A stretch of DNA of 5,569 nt from Gallionellales bacterium CG03_land_8_20_14_0_80_55_15 (GCA_002780675.1 PEUR01000152.1:1-5569); one strand, 5' to 3'. Shown: positions 1-5,551, counted from the first letter of the stretch. Numbers and translations: made by a program. Notes: a model not told the origin generated them from the sequence alone.

Positions 1-9
1 AGGATTTGC

Positions 10-609
10 TTATATACCGACCACGCTAAAAGCGTGAAACTTCAGTCTCTTATCTGTCATCGTTTTTAGCGACGGGGCAAATTTGACACCTATCACTGTC
101 CCATAAGCTATCTTCCAGTTCAGCGTGTCGGTCAGCGGCACATCCGCCAGTTGCGCCAGTATTGCCCGGATAGTGCCGCCGTGTGCGACTAGCACGATGT
201 TGCGCTGGGGCAGTTTGGTTAAATCTTGCAGAAAATCCCGTACGCGTCGCATCAGTTGCTGCGCCGATTCTCCGCCGGGCGGCGCGTAATCCGTGATGTC
301 GGCAGCCCAGGCATCTATTTTGCTGCGTGGAATGTCGTCCCATGGCTGACCTTCCCAACTGCCAAAGTGTTTTTCCATCAGGCGCGCATCGCGGCGCACG
401 GTGCAGCGTTGCGCCTGGGCTAAATAGTCGGCCAATTTTCGGGTGCGCAGCAACGGCGAGGTGAGAATTAAATCAAGCGGGGGCAGCCAGGCCAGCACGG
501 TATTGGCTTCAAATTCAAAACTGTCGGTCACGCCGAGGTCGGTTTGACCGTAACAAATGCCGGGCGCGATGTCGGGCGTGGTGTGGCGGACGAGGTACAA
601 CGTTGTCAT
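10..609 (-). CDS. cobC: Alpha-ribazole phosphatase, histidine phosphatase family (CobC-like)
   Basis: The 199-residue protein is a complete histidine-phosphatase (phosphoglycerate-mutase-like) domain. Visible catalytic residues are the N-terminal LVRHT motif with Arg8 and the phospho-accepting His9, Arg55 in SPLLRT, the likely acid Glu79 in LMEKHFGSWEG, and His143 in VAHGG. The FGSWEG segment and a T-rich RHTTP motif instead of RHGE are common in CobC-type members. In that role it would remove the 5'-phosphate from alpha-ribazole phosphate, or from adenosylcobalamin 5'-phosphate, in the cytoplasm. The family is broad and sequence alone does not fix the substrate; the specific call rests mainly on cobS lying immediately upstream. 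The start ATG overlaps the cobS stop as ATGA with no obvious Shine-Dalgarno sequence of its own, which suggests translational coupling. The gene ends in TAA nine bases from the window edge, so anything further in the operon is out of view. Confidence 0.88.
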   Translation of the reverse strand: MTTLYLVRHTTPDIAPGICYGQTDLGVTDSFEFEANTVLAWLPPLDLILTSPLLRTRKLADYLAQAQRCTVRRDARLMEKHFGSWEGQPWDDIPRSKIDAWAADITDYAPPGGESAQQLMRRVRDFLQDLTKLPQRNIVLVAHGGTIRAILAQLADVPLTDTLNWKIAYGTVIGVKFAPSLKTMTDKRLKFHAFSVVGI

Positions 610-1388
610 GGCAGCGTCGCCAGCAGACCAAGATAAAACGCCAGTTCGGTGAGTTGTTGCACCGCGCCCAGACAGTCGCCCGTGTAGCCCCCCAGTCTTG
701 TTTGCAGCCGCCAGGCGAGGTAGGCGCGCATCAACAAGGCGGCGAATACGGCGGCGAACAGGTTTGCGGTGTGCGCGCCTGCGGCGAACAACAGCAGGAG
801 TGCCGCGAGGCCCGTCAGCCCGGCGATGGCGAAGCTGGTCGGGCTGAGTTGTTGCGCGGCGGGTTTGGCGCGCGCGCTGTCATCCTCGCGGATGTAGCGT
901 TGGGTGAGCATCAGGCTCGCCGCCAGGAGGCGGCTGAAACTGTGCGCGGCAAGCAGGGTGGCAGCGACGAACAGCGGCGAATGCGCGCGGCAAAGCGCCA
1001 GCAGCGCCTCGAATTTCAGCAGCAACACCAAGATCAGCGCGATTGCGCCGTAAGCGCCGATGCGCGAATCCTTCATGATTATTAACGCTTTTTCGCGCGT
1101 GTAGCCGCCGCCCAGCCCATCGGTAAAGTCCGCCAAACCATCTTCGTGAAAGGCACCTGTGATGAGGATGCCTGCAACCATGCAAAGACCCACCGCCAGC
1201 GGCAAGGGCAAAACCTGCGCGGATAGCCACAGCACGGCGGCACAAAGCGCGCCTACCACGATGCCTGCCAGCGGGAAATAGCGCGCCGCCTGATTGAGTT
1301 GTTCTGGAGTGTGACCCACCCAGCCCGGCACGGGCAGGCGCGTGAAAAATTGCAGGGCGGTGAGGAATAAACGCAGTTCTTGCAGCAT
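606..1388 (-). CDS. cobS: Adenosylcobinamide-GDP ribazoletransferase (cobalamin synthase)
   Basis: CobS is an inner-membrane enzyme that joins adenosylcobinamide-GDP to alpha-ribazole (or its phosphate), releasing GMP and giving adenosylcobalamin (or its 5'-phosphate). The 260-residue length is normal for the family. The signature is clear: FFTRLPVP at 14-21, the acidic motif GAFHEDGLADFTDGLGGG at 78-95 (likely Mg2+/substrate site), MKDSRIGAYG at 105-114, and GYTGDCLGAVQQ at 234-245. Hydrophobic stretches near 38-60, 62-80, 112-130, 137-160, 185-203 and 207-225 fit a polytopic membrane protein. The start is supported by the family N-terminus (a short segment before FFTRLPVP), but no Shine-Dalgarno sequence precedes it; the bases upstream on the coding strand are pyrimidine-rich. 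It overlaps cobC by 4 bases, so the two are almost certainly cotranscribed. No cobalamin riboswitch was recognised in the 299 bases upstream. Confidence 0.95.
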   Translation of the reverse strand: MLQELRLFLTALQFFTRLPVPGWVGHTPEQLNQAARYFPLAGIVVGALCAAVLWLSAQVLPLPLAVGLCMVAGILITGAFHEDGLADFTDGLGGGYTREKALIIMKDSRIGAYGAIALILVLLLKFEALLALCRAHSPLFVAATLLAAHSFSRLLAASLMLTQRYIREDDSARAKPAAQQLSPTSFAIAGLTGLAALLLLFAAGAHTANLFAAVFAALLMRAYLAWRLQTRLGGYTGDCLGAVQQLTELAFYLGLLATLP

Positions 1389-1511
1389 GTTGGAGGGGAT
1401 AAATGGGCGCGATGTCAGACTAACAGCGGCTATCGAGACTGTCCAGCATCTGTATGGGCATCGGTGCGAACATTAGTACGGGCGGTGCGCCGGGAAGGGC
1501 GCTTTTCTGAT

Positions 1512-1589
1512 AACGGGCATGGGGATGTAGGTCACATTGATGATAAAATTCGCCACACTTGCACCAATCATGGTACAGACATGCCCGTT
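1512..1589. repeat. 10-bp perfect inverted repeat in the cobS-msbA gap
   Basis: AACGGGCATG at 1512-1521 is the exact reverse complement of CATGCCCGTT at 1580-1589, with 58 bases between the arms. The bases just inside the left arm (GGGGATG) also resemble the complement of CCCCCATCCC just outside the right arm, so the two flanks may derive from one duplicated or inverted segment. No target duplication was found beside the arms. The role is unknown; it could be an RNA structure in the msbA leader or a degraded repeat. Confidence 0.45.
1541..1549 (+). promoter_or_regulatory. Possible extended -10 promoter for msbA
   Basis: TGATAAAAT matches the extended -10 pattern TG-N-TATAAT with one difference in the hexamer. 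No convincing -35 hexamer lies 16-18 bases upstream, which is tolerated for extended -10 promoters. It would give an msbA leader of about 130 bases that includes the 1625-1640 hairpin. This is a pattern match only. Confidence 0.25.
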
Positions 1590-1624
1590 TCCCCCATCCC
1601 AATTGCCCCCTCGCTACGCTCTCC

Positions 1625-1640
1625 CCCTCGAAAACGAGGG
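1625..1640. repeat. 6-bp stem, AAAA tetraloop hairpin in the msbA leader
   Basis: CCCTCG (1625-1630) and CGAGGG (1635-1640) form a perfect stem around an AAAA loop. It is followed by AAGGAG (1641-1646), not by a T run, so it does not look like a terminator. The C-rich lead-in from about 1590, with the hairpin, resembles short dispersed intergenic repeats of proteobacteria; only a genome-wide search can decide. It could also modulate access to the adjacent purine-rich stretch. Confidence 0.4.
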
Positions 1641-1687
1641 AAGGAGCAAACGAATCGCTATGCGAGCTTTACTTTGACGTGCGCGCT

Positions 1688-3433
1688 ATGAATTTATCCA
1701 GCACCCAGCTTTATTTACGTCTTCTCAATTACGTCAAACCGTATTGGCGCATCTTCGCAATTTCCCTGTTGGGCATGATCGTGGTCGCGTCTACCGAGCC
1801 GCTGGTTCCGGCCTTGATGAAGCCAATGCTGGACGGCACGTTCGTCCATAAGGATCAGGCGATGATGCGCCTCGTGCCGCTGATTATCGTGCTGATTTTT
1901 CTGGTGCGCGGGGTGGCCACCTTTGTCGGTACGCTGGCAATCAGCTGGGTCGGCAACAAGCTGGTGATGGATTTGCGCTGTGAAATGTTCCGTAAGCTGT
2001 TGTGCCTGCCGACTGGCTACTACGACGAACATGCCACCGGTTCATTGCTGTCCAAACTGACCTACGATGTCACCCAGGTGACCAATGCCGCGACGGTGGT
2101 GGTGACGATTTCGGTGCGTGATAGCATTGTCATGGTCGGCTTGTTGGGCTGGCTGTTTTATCTCAACTGGAAGCTGACGTTGCTGACTTTGTTGATGGCA
2201 CCGGTCATCGCCCTGATTATCAGCACTATCAGCAAACGCATGCGCTTGTCCAGCCGCGATTCACAACAGGCGATGGGCGACATGACGCAGGTGATCGAAG
2301 AAAGCGTTTCCGCGCACAAGGTGGTCAAGTTGTTCGGAGGCCAGCAGTACGAACGCAACCGTTTCTACGAACAGGCCAACTGGGTGCGTCGCCACGCCAT
2401 GAAACAGGCTTCTGCCTCTGCCGCCAATGTACCCATCGTGCAGATGGTCGCGGCGGTAGCCCTCGCGGTGGTGGTCTATCTGGCAACGCTGCAATCTAGA
2501 GCTGATGAAGTCACGGTGGGCGGCTTTGTCTCGTTCATTATGGCGATGCTGATGCTGACCGCGCCGCTCAAACGCCTGACTGGTGTGAGCGAATACCTGC
2601 AACGGGGGCTGGCGGCGGCGGAGAGTGTGTTCGCCTTGCTCGATACCTTGGGTGAAAAGGATCAGGGCAGCGTGGCGGTAGGGCGGGTGCGCGGCGAACT
2701 TCAATTTGACAACGTACAGTTTGCCTATGCTGCCGATGCACGCCCGGTGCTGAAAAATATCCGATTGAACATCCGTGCCGGCGAAAACGTCGCCTTCGTC
2801 GGTGCGTCCGGCAGCGGCAAAAGTACCCTTGCCAATCTGGTGCCGCGTTTCTATACCGCAACGGACGGTCAAATCCGTCTGGATGGACATGATCTCAGGG
2901 AACTGACCCTGGCCAGTCTGCGCGCCAACATCGCGCTGGTGAGTCAGGAAGTCGTGCTGTTCAACGACACGCTTACGGCGAACATCGCCTACGGGCAGAT
3001 GCGCGAGGTCAGCGAGTCGGAAATTATCGCTGCCGCAACCGCCGCGCACGCGATGGAATTCATCCGCGAATGGCCGGAAGGCTTGAACACCATGGTCGGC
3101 GAGCGCGGCGTGAAATTATCCGGTGGCCAGCGCCAGCGCATCGCGATCGCTCGCGCCATCCTCAAGGACGCGCCAGTGCTGATACTGGATGAAGCGACTT
3201 CCGCGCTGGATTCCGAATCCGAACGCCATGTGCAGGCCGCGCTGGAAACCCTGATGCAAGGCCGCACCACGCTGGTCATCGCGCACCGTTTGTCCACCAT
3301 CGAAAATGCCGACCGCATTGTCGTGCTGCAAAAAGGCGAGGTTGTCGAGATCGGGAATCATGCCGAATTGCTGGCGAAAAACGGCGTGTACGCGCAGTTG
3401 CACAGCATCCAGTTTGCGGTTGCCAGCGCCTAA
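1688..3433 (+). CDS. msbA: Lipid A export ATP-binding/permease protein MsbA (ABC exporter half-transporter)
   Basis: MsbA homodimers flip core-lipid A across the inner membrane using ATP. From the ATG at 1688 the protein has 581 residues, almost exactly the length of Escherichia coli MsbA. An N-terminal six-helix membrane domain (hydrophobic segments near 21-43, 61-84, 135-158, 160-182, 245-268, 277-298) precedes a nucleotide-binding domain from about 335. That domain shows Walker A GASGSGKST (372-380), Q-loop Gln420, signature LSGGQ (477-481), Walker B VLILDE (497-502), D-loop SALD (505-508) and switch His533. All ATPase residues are intact. An in-frame ATG at 1559 would add 43 residues of Pro/Arg-rich, non-membrane sequence running through the intergenic hairpin, so I reject it. 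GTG at 1679 is a minor alternative. The Shine-Dalgarno match at 1688 is weak. The gene ends in tandem TAA TAA, the second of which falls in a mobile-element target duplication. Other ABCB-type exporters look similar, but the length and N-terminal pattern favour MsbA. Confidence 0.93.
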   Translation: MNLSSTQLYLRLLNYVKPYWRIFAISLLGMIVVASTEPLVPALMKPMLDGTFVHKDQAMMRLVPLIIVLIFLVRGVATFVGTLAISWVGNKLVMDLRCEMFRKLLCLPTGYYDEHATGSLLSKLTYDVTQVTNAATVVVTISVRDSIVMVGLLGWLFYLNWKLTLLTLLMAPVIALIISTISKRMRLSSRDSQQAMGDMTQVIEESVSAHKVVKLFGGQQYERNRFYEQANWVRRHAMKQASASAANVPIVQMVAAVALAVVVYLATLQSRADEVTVGGFVSFIMAMLMLTAPLKRLTGVSEYLQRGLAAAESVFALLDTLGEKDQGSVAVGRVRGELQFDNVQFAYAADARPVLKNIRLNIRAGENVAFVGASGSGKSTLANLVPRFYTATDGQIRLDGHDLRELTLASLRANIALVSQEVVLFNDTLTANIAYGQMREVSESEIIAAATAAHAMEFIREWPEGLNTMVGERGVKLSGGQRQRIAIARAILKDAPVLILDEATSALDSESERHVQAALETLMQGRTTLVIAHRLSTIENADRIVVLQKGEVVEIGNHAELLAKNGVYAQLHSIQFAVASA

Positions 3434-3441
3434 TAAAAGAA
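3434..3441 (+). repeat. Left target-site duplication TAAAAGAA
   Basis: TAAAAGAA lies directly against the left end of the mobile element and is repeated exactly at 3754-3761 against the right end. Eight bases is the duplication length known for IS1595-family elements. It starts at the base after the first msbA stop codon. Confidence 0.85.
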
Positions 3442-3458
3442 GGCTATGTCACTGTTAA
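3442..3458 (+). repeat. Left terminal inverted repeat of the element
   Basis: Seventeen bases, GGCTATGTCACTGTTAA, match the reverse complement of 3737-3753 except at one position (T3449). The stop codon of the minus-strand C-terminal remnant lies inside this repeat. Confidence 0.85.
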
Positions 3459-3688
3459 TTGTTGATCTCCACTCATACCCAGCGCGGCCAACAGGGGCTT
3501 GAGCGCCGCGCTGATATGCGCTTGATCGGCCTTTTGCACATTGGCTTGTTCAGCACGCGACTTTCAACCAACGTACTGACGGCCTGAACGTGTTCAATCT
3601 TGTGCAGCCGGTCTACTCATATACTTCTTTGATGCGGCATCAATTTATTGAGTTCTGCCGCCAAAACATGAAATTCTTCGGCTTTCAT
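3444..3688 (-). pseudogene. Broken transposase remnant (N- and C-terminal pieces, centre missing)
   Basis: On the minus strand an ATG at 3686-3688 follows AGGTG with 5-base spacing and opens a peptide starting MKAEEFHVLAAELNKLMPHQ. TGA at 3617-3619 stops it after 23 residues. The same frame then reads on as VDRLHKIEHVQAVSTLVESR, which looks like a continuation of the same protein. This resembles the short helical start of IS1595-type transposases that precedes their zinc-ribbon. In another frame a 39-codon tail, ending ALGMSGDQQLTVT, stops with TAG inside the left terminal repeat (3444-3446). The two pieces are in different frames, and there is no room for a DDE catalytic domain. A large internal deletion of an ancestral insertion sequence plus a nonsense mutation explains this. 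The tail could instead be unrelated passenger sequence. Family assignment is tentative; that no functional protein is made is much firmer. Confidence 0.6.
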
Positions 3689-3736
3689 CGCAGCACCTAT
3701 CTTGTTGATTGGTATGACGATAGTTTAGACCACTAC

Positions 3737-3753
3737 TTAACAGTGGCATAGCC
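3737..3753 (-). repeat. Right terminal inverted repeat of the element
   Basis: TTAACAGTGGCATAGCC on the plus strand is the reverse complement of the left end with one mismatch. The transposase-like start codon lies about 50 bases inside it. Confidence 0.85.
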
Positions 3754-3761
3754 TAAAAGAA
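3754..3761 (+). repeat. Right target-site duplication TAAAAGAA
   Basis: Exact copy of 3434-3441, directly adjoining the right terminal repeat. Removing the element and one copy restores a simple sequence in which the msbA stop is followed by TAAAAGAATCCCAC. Confidence 0.85.
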
Positions 3762-3780
3762 TCCCACAAACCGTATAAGG

Positions 3781-3809
3781 TTGACGTGGTGAGCTTATTC
3801 ACCTAAATT
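3781..3809 (+). promoter_or_regulatory. Sigma70-like promoter of the peroxiredoxin gene
   Basis: TTGACG (3781-3786, 5/6 to the -35 consensus) is followed after 17 bases by TAAATT (3804-3809, 4/6 to the -10 consensus). Transcription would start near 3816, giving a leader of about 30 bases. The mobile element ends 27 bases upstream of the -35, so the core promoter is intact but any upstream activator site may have been displaced. Confidence 0.6.
3788..3803. promoter_or_regulatory. Palindrome in the promoter spacer, possible operator
   Basis: GGTGA (3788-3792) and TCACC (3799-3803) form a 5-bp inverted repeat around GCTTAT, exactly filling the spacer between the proposed -35 and -10. A repressor bound here would block the polymerase. 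It does not match an OxyR site that I recognise, and the cognate regulator is unknown. Confidence 0.35.
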
Positions 3810-3834
3810 GCGTGACCCGATTCAATCAACCCTC

Positions 3835-3840
3835 AGGAGA
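3835..3840 (+). promoter_or_regulatory. Strong ribosome binding site of the peroxiredoxin gene
   Basis: AGGAGA with 5 bases before the ATG at 3846 is a near-ideal Shine-Dalgarno sequence and fixes the start codon. It suggests high expression, as expected for an abundant peroxidase. Confidence 0.8.
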
Positions 3841-3845
3841 TTAAC

Positions 3846-4448
3846 ATGGCAGTTCTCGTTGGCAAAGCAGCACCTGATTTCACCGCCTGTGCCGTAATGG
3901 GCAACAACGAAATCAATGAATCTTTCAATCTGAAGAGCTATATCGCAGGTAAAGCCGCAGTAGTTTTCTTCTATCCGCTTGATTTTACATTTGTTTGTCC
4001 TTCCGAACTGATCGCCTTCGATCACCGTCTGAGCGAGTTCAAGAGCCGCAACGTAGAAGTCATTGGCGTGTCCATTGACTCGCAATTTACCCACTTGGCC
4101 TGGAAAAACACCCCGGTCAACAAGGGCGGTATCGGCCAGGTCGGTTATCCGCTGGTGGCCGACATCAAGCATGAAATCTGTCAGGCTTACGACGTGGAAG
4201 CGGCGGGCGGCGTGGCTTTCCGTGGTTCGTTCCTGATTGATGCCGCCGGTACAGTGCGTCATCAGGTAGTCAATGACCTGCCGCTGGGTCGCAACATTGA
4301 CGAAATGCTGCGCATGGTAGATGCCCTGCAATTCCACGAAGCGCACGGCGAAGTTTGCCCGGCTGGCTGGAGCAAAGGCAAGGCGGGCATGAACGCTTCG
4401 ACCGCAGGTGTTGCCCAATATCTGGCGGATCACGCAGCGGAACTGTAA
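3846..4448 (+). CDS. ahpC: Typical 2-Cys peroxiredoxin (AhpC/TSA family, Prx1 type)
   Basis: This cytosolic peroxidase reduces hydrogen peroxide, organic hydroperoxides and possibly peroxynitrite through a cysteine sulfenic acid that then forms an intersubunit disulfide. The 200 residues form a full thioredoxin-fold peroxiredoxin. The peroxidatic Cys51 sits in FYPLDFTFVCPSE with the conserved Pro44 and Thr48, Arg126 is in GGVAFRGSF, and the resolving Cys171 is in HGEVCPAGW. A GGIG motif (94-97) is present, but the C-terminal tail lacks the YF motif of overoxidation-sensitive enzymes, so it is probably the robust type. Extra cysteines occur at 15 and 112. Length and tail are closer to Prx1/TsaA-type proteins than to the 187-residue enterobacterial AhpC, so the symbol is used in the broad sense. 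No ahpF lies beside it; the reductant could be thioredoxin. It has its own promoter and terminator and is probably monocistronic. Confidence 0.93.
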   Translation: MAVLVGKAAPDFTACAVMGNNEINESFNLKSYIAGKAAVVFFYPLDFTFVCPSELIAFDHRLSEFKSRNVEVIGVSIDSQFTHLAWKNTPVNKGGIGQVGYPLVADIKHEICQAYDVEAAGGVAFRGSFLIDAAGTVRHQVVNDLPLGRNIDEMLRMVDALQFHEAHGEVCPAGWSKGKAGMNASTAGVAQYLADHAAEL

Positions 4449-4476
4449 GCGGTTTTTTCCGTTTTTGGCGGGTTTG

Positions 4477-4513
4477 ACTGAAAAAGGCCATCTTGACGAT
4501 GGCCTTTTTCAGT
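4477..4513 (+). terminator. Strong intrinsic terminator after the peroxiredoxin gene
   Basis: A perfect 16-bp stem (4477-4492 with 4498-4513) closes on the loop TTGAC. The core is GGCCATC/GATGGCC flanked by five A on the left and five T on the right, so it can work in both directions. It starts 28 bases after the stop codon and isolates the peroxiredoxin transcript from phoB. The 116 bases between it and the Pho box show nothing recognisable. Confidence 0.9.
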
Positions 4514-4629
4514 TGTTTCTCCGTAACGGCAAGTTGCATTTGAGACCGCTCAACACTGCAACCCTACGTTCAGCTATTCAGTGTCATGGGTCAAGTCCAA
4601 AAATTGCTATTCACACAAAAACATAAAAA

Positions 4630-4658
4630 CTGTCATCTTCCTGTCATAAATTCTTCAT
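4630..4658 (+). promoter_or_regulatory. Pho box (PhoB binding site) upstream of phoB
   Basis: CTGTCAT occurs at 4630-4636 and again at 4641-4647, exactly 11 bp apart, with AT-rich linkers. A degenerate third copy, TCTTCAT, follows in phase at 4652-4658. This is the known PhoB operator form, in which tandem 11-bp units replace the -35 element. A plausible -10 is CATACT (4656-4661), giving a leader of roughly 25-30 bases. Its position directly upstream of phoB implies positive autoregulation under phosphate limitation. Confidence 0.85.
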
Positions 4659-4694
4659 ACTCTGGCAATCCTCGGAGTTGTATATAAAGGTTAG

Positions 4695-5390
4695 ATGATG
4701 AGCGCAAAGATTTTGATTGTTGAAGATGAGCCGGCCATTCAGGAGCTGCTGGCTTTTAATGTCACTCAGGCGGGGTTTATCGCTTTGCGCGCGGGCGATG
4801 CGGAAGAAGCCTGGCAACAGATACGCGATCATGCGCCCGATATGATTCTGCTCGACTGGATGTTGCCATCCACCAGCGGTGTGGTGCTGGCAAAACAGTT
4901 GCGTTCTGAGGCGCAAACCCGCGATATTCCTATCATCATGCTGACCGCACGCGGCGATGAGCGCGACAAGATACTGGGGCTGGAGTCGGGTGCGGATGAC
5001 TACATCACCAAACCCTTCTCGCCGCGCGAGTTGATGGCGCGCATCCGCGCCGTGATGCGCCGCCACATTCCAACTCTGGCGAATGATAGTGTGGCGGGAG
5101 GGGGGCTGGAATTGTCACCCGATTCACATCGCGTCACTGCACAAGGTCAAGCTATCGAGCTGGGGCCGACCGAGTTTCGTTTGTTGCATTTTTTTATGAC
5201 CCACGCGGAGCGGGTGTATAGTCGCACGCAATTGCTGGATCAGGTATGGGGAACGCAGGTGTTTGTCGAGGAGCGCACGGTGGATGTGCATATCCGCCGC
5301 CTGCGCGCAGCGCTTGAGGTTACTGGGCTGGATGGTCTGATACAGACAGTACGCGGCAGCGGTTACCGTTTCTCGACCAATTGCCCGTAG
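4695..5390 (+). CDS. phoB: Phosphate regulon response regulator PhoB
   Basis: PhoB is the OmpR-type response regulator that, once phosphorylated by PhoR, activates phosphate-scavenging genes. The receiver domain (about 4-124) has the acidic pair Glu10/Asp11, phospho-acceptor Asp54 in LLDWMLP, Thr84 in MLTARG and Lys106 in ITKPFSP. The C-terminal winged helix (about 133-229) includes [35 protein letters not shown] with the recognition helix, and [11 protein letters not shown]. The 231-residue length and these blocks match enterobacterial PhoB (229) closely, including PhoB-specific stretches rather than general OmpR features. Two adjacent ATG codons exist at 4695 and 4698. AAAGG at 4686-4690 is 4 bases from the first and 7 from the second, so translation may start at 4698 and give 230 residues. 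A Pho box upstream supports the identity. No phoR follows in the visible sequence. Confidence 0.96.
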   Translation: MMSAKILIVEDEPAIQELLAFNVTQAGFIALRAGDAEEAWQQIRDHAPDMILLDWMLPSTSGVVLAKQLRSEAQTRDIPIIMLTARGDERDKILGLESGADDYITKPFSPRELMARIRAVMRRHIPTLANDSVAGGGLELSPDSHRVTAQGQAIELGPTEFRLLHFFMTHAERVYSRTQLLDQVWGTQVFVEERTVDVHIRRLRAALEVTGLDGLIQTVRGSGYRFSTNCP

Positions 5391-5551
5391 CGGCGTAAGA
5401 CCGCAATAGCTTTGATGTAACCACTGAATTCAATCAGGCTCGATAAAACATGAGCCAAGTTTTCAGTTATCCCACAAAATAGGTCGCGCAAGTGCCTGTT
5501 TTTTTGAATGAAGGGCTATACGCCCATGCATTGTTAAGATAATCCATTCGT
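5391..5551. other. Noncoding stretch downstream of phoB
   Basis: No convincing gene is seen here. GGCTC (5437-5441) and GAGCC (5452-5456) form a short hairpin followed by a TTTT stretch. Further on, a seven-T run (5499-5505) follows a very weak stem. Either could serve as a poor terminator for phoB, neither convincingly. The stretch presumably also holds the promoter of the gene beyond the right edge; GATAAT at 5538-5543 is a -10-like hexamer with no good -35 partner. Confidence 0.4.

Larger units (their letters stand above)
1389..1687. other. Divergent intergenic region between cobS and msbA
   Basis: These 299 bases separate divergently transcribed cobS and msbA and must hold the promoters for both unless cobS is expressed from elsewhere. 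Open frames here (for example a 60-codon minus-strand one at 1420-1602) show no recognisable domain, and I do not call them genes. Visible structure consists of an inverted repeat at 1512-1521/1580-1589, a weak extended -10 site near 1541, and a C-rich stretch ending in a hairpin at 1625-1640. No tRNA, riboswitch or insertion sequence was recognised. Confidence 0.6.
3442..3753 (-). mobile_element. 312-bp MITE or internally deleted insertion sequence, probably IS1595-related
   Basis: The ends are inverted copies: GGCTATGTCACTGTTAA at 3442-3458 and, read on the minus strand, GGCTATGCCACTGTTAA at 3753-3737, a 16/17 match. Each end is flanked by the perfect 8-bp duplication TAAAAGAA. Inverted ends plus a matching target duplication define a transposed unit. 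At 312 bp it is too short for a functional transposase, so it is non-autonomous. The minus strand carries transposase-like remnants starting 65 bases inside the right end, with a ribosome binding site. The 8-bp duplication, the GG terminal bases and the style of the N-terminal peptide suggest the IS1595 family; this assignment is from memory of family traits and was not searched. The intact duplication suggests a fairly recent insertion. It lies between msbA and the peroxiredoxin promoter without breaking either gene. Confidence 0.85.

Noticed and set aside
603..1085. 160-codon plus-strand frame opposite cobS
   Set aside because: Composition is Gln/Arg/Ala-rich low-complexity, typical of the antisense shadow of a GC-rich membrane-protein gene.
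1420..1602. 60-codon minus-strand frame upstream of cobS
   Set aside because: Rich in Cys, His and Pro with no recognisable domain, it spans the inverted repeat and has no ribosome binding site. I considered the 3' end of a cobT gene but saw no CobT motifs.
1559..1687. 43-residue N-terminal extension of MsbA from the in-frame ATG at 1559
   Set aside because: The extension is Pro/Arg-rich, runs through the intergenic hairpin and has no family counterpart. The ATG at 1688 gives a protein of normal MsbA length and N-terminus.
2261..3049. 262-codon minus-strand frame opposite msbA
   Set aside because: His/Arg/Gln-rich shadow of msbA with no domain; the sense strand has all ABC transporter motifs.
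3741..3747. CAGTGGC as the reverse complement of a cobalamin-riboswitch B12 box
   Set aside because: It belongs to the terminal inverted repeat of the mobile element, lies far from cobS, and no surrounding riboswitch structure was seen.
3822..4433. 203-codon minus-strand frame opposite the peroxiredoxin
   Set aside because: Shadow frame; the plus strand has catalytic motifs, a promoter, a ribosome binding site and a terminator.
4408..4626. 72-codon plus-strand frame running from the end of the peroxiredoxin gene through its terminator
   Set aside because: It starts inside the peroxiredoxin gene in another frame and reads straight through the perfect terminator hairpin. No ribosome binding site or domain.
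5469..5480. ATCCCACAAAA resembling ATCCCACAAA at 3761-3770
   Set aside because: About ten shared bases with unrelated flanks and no element boundaries; probably chance.
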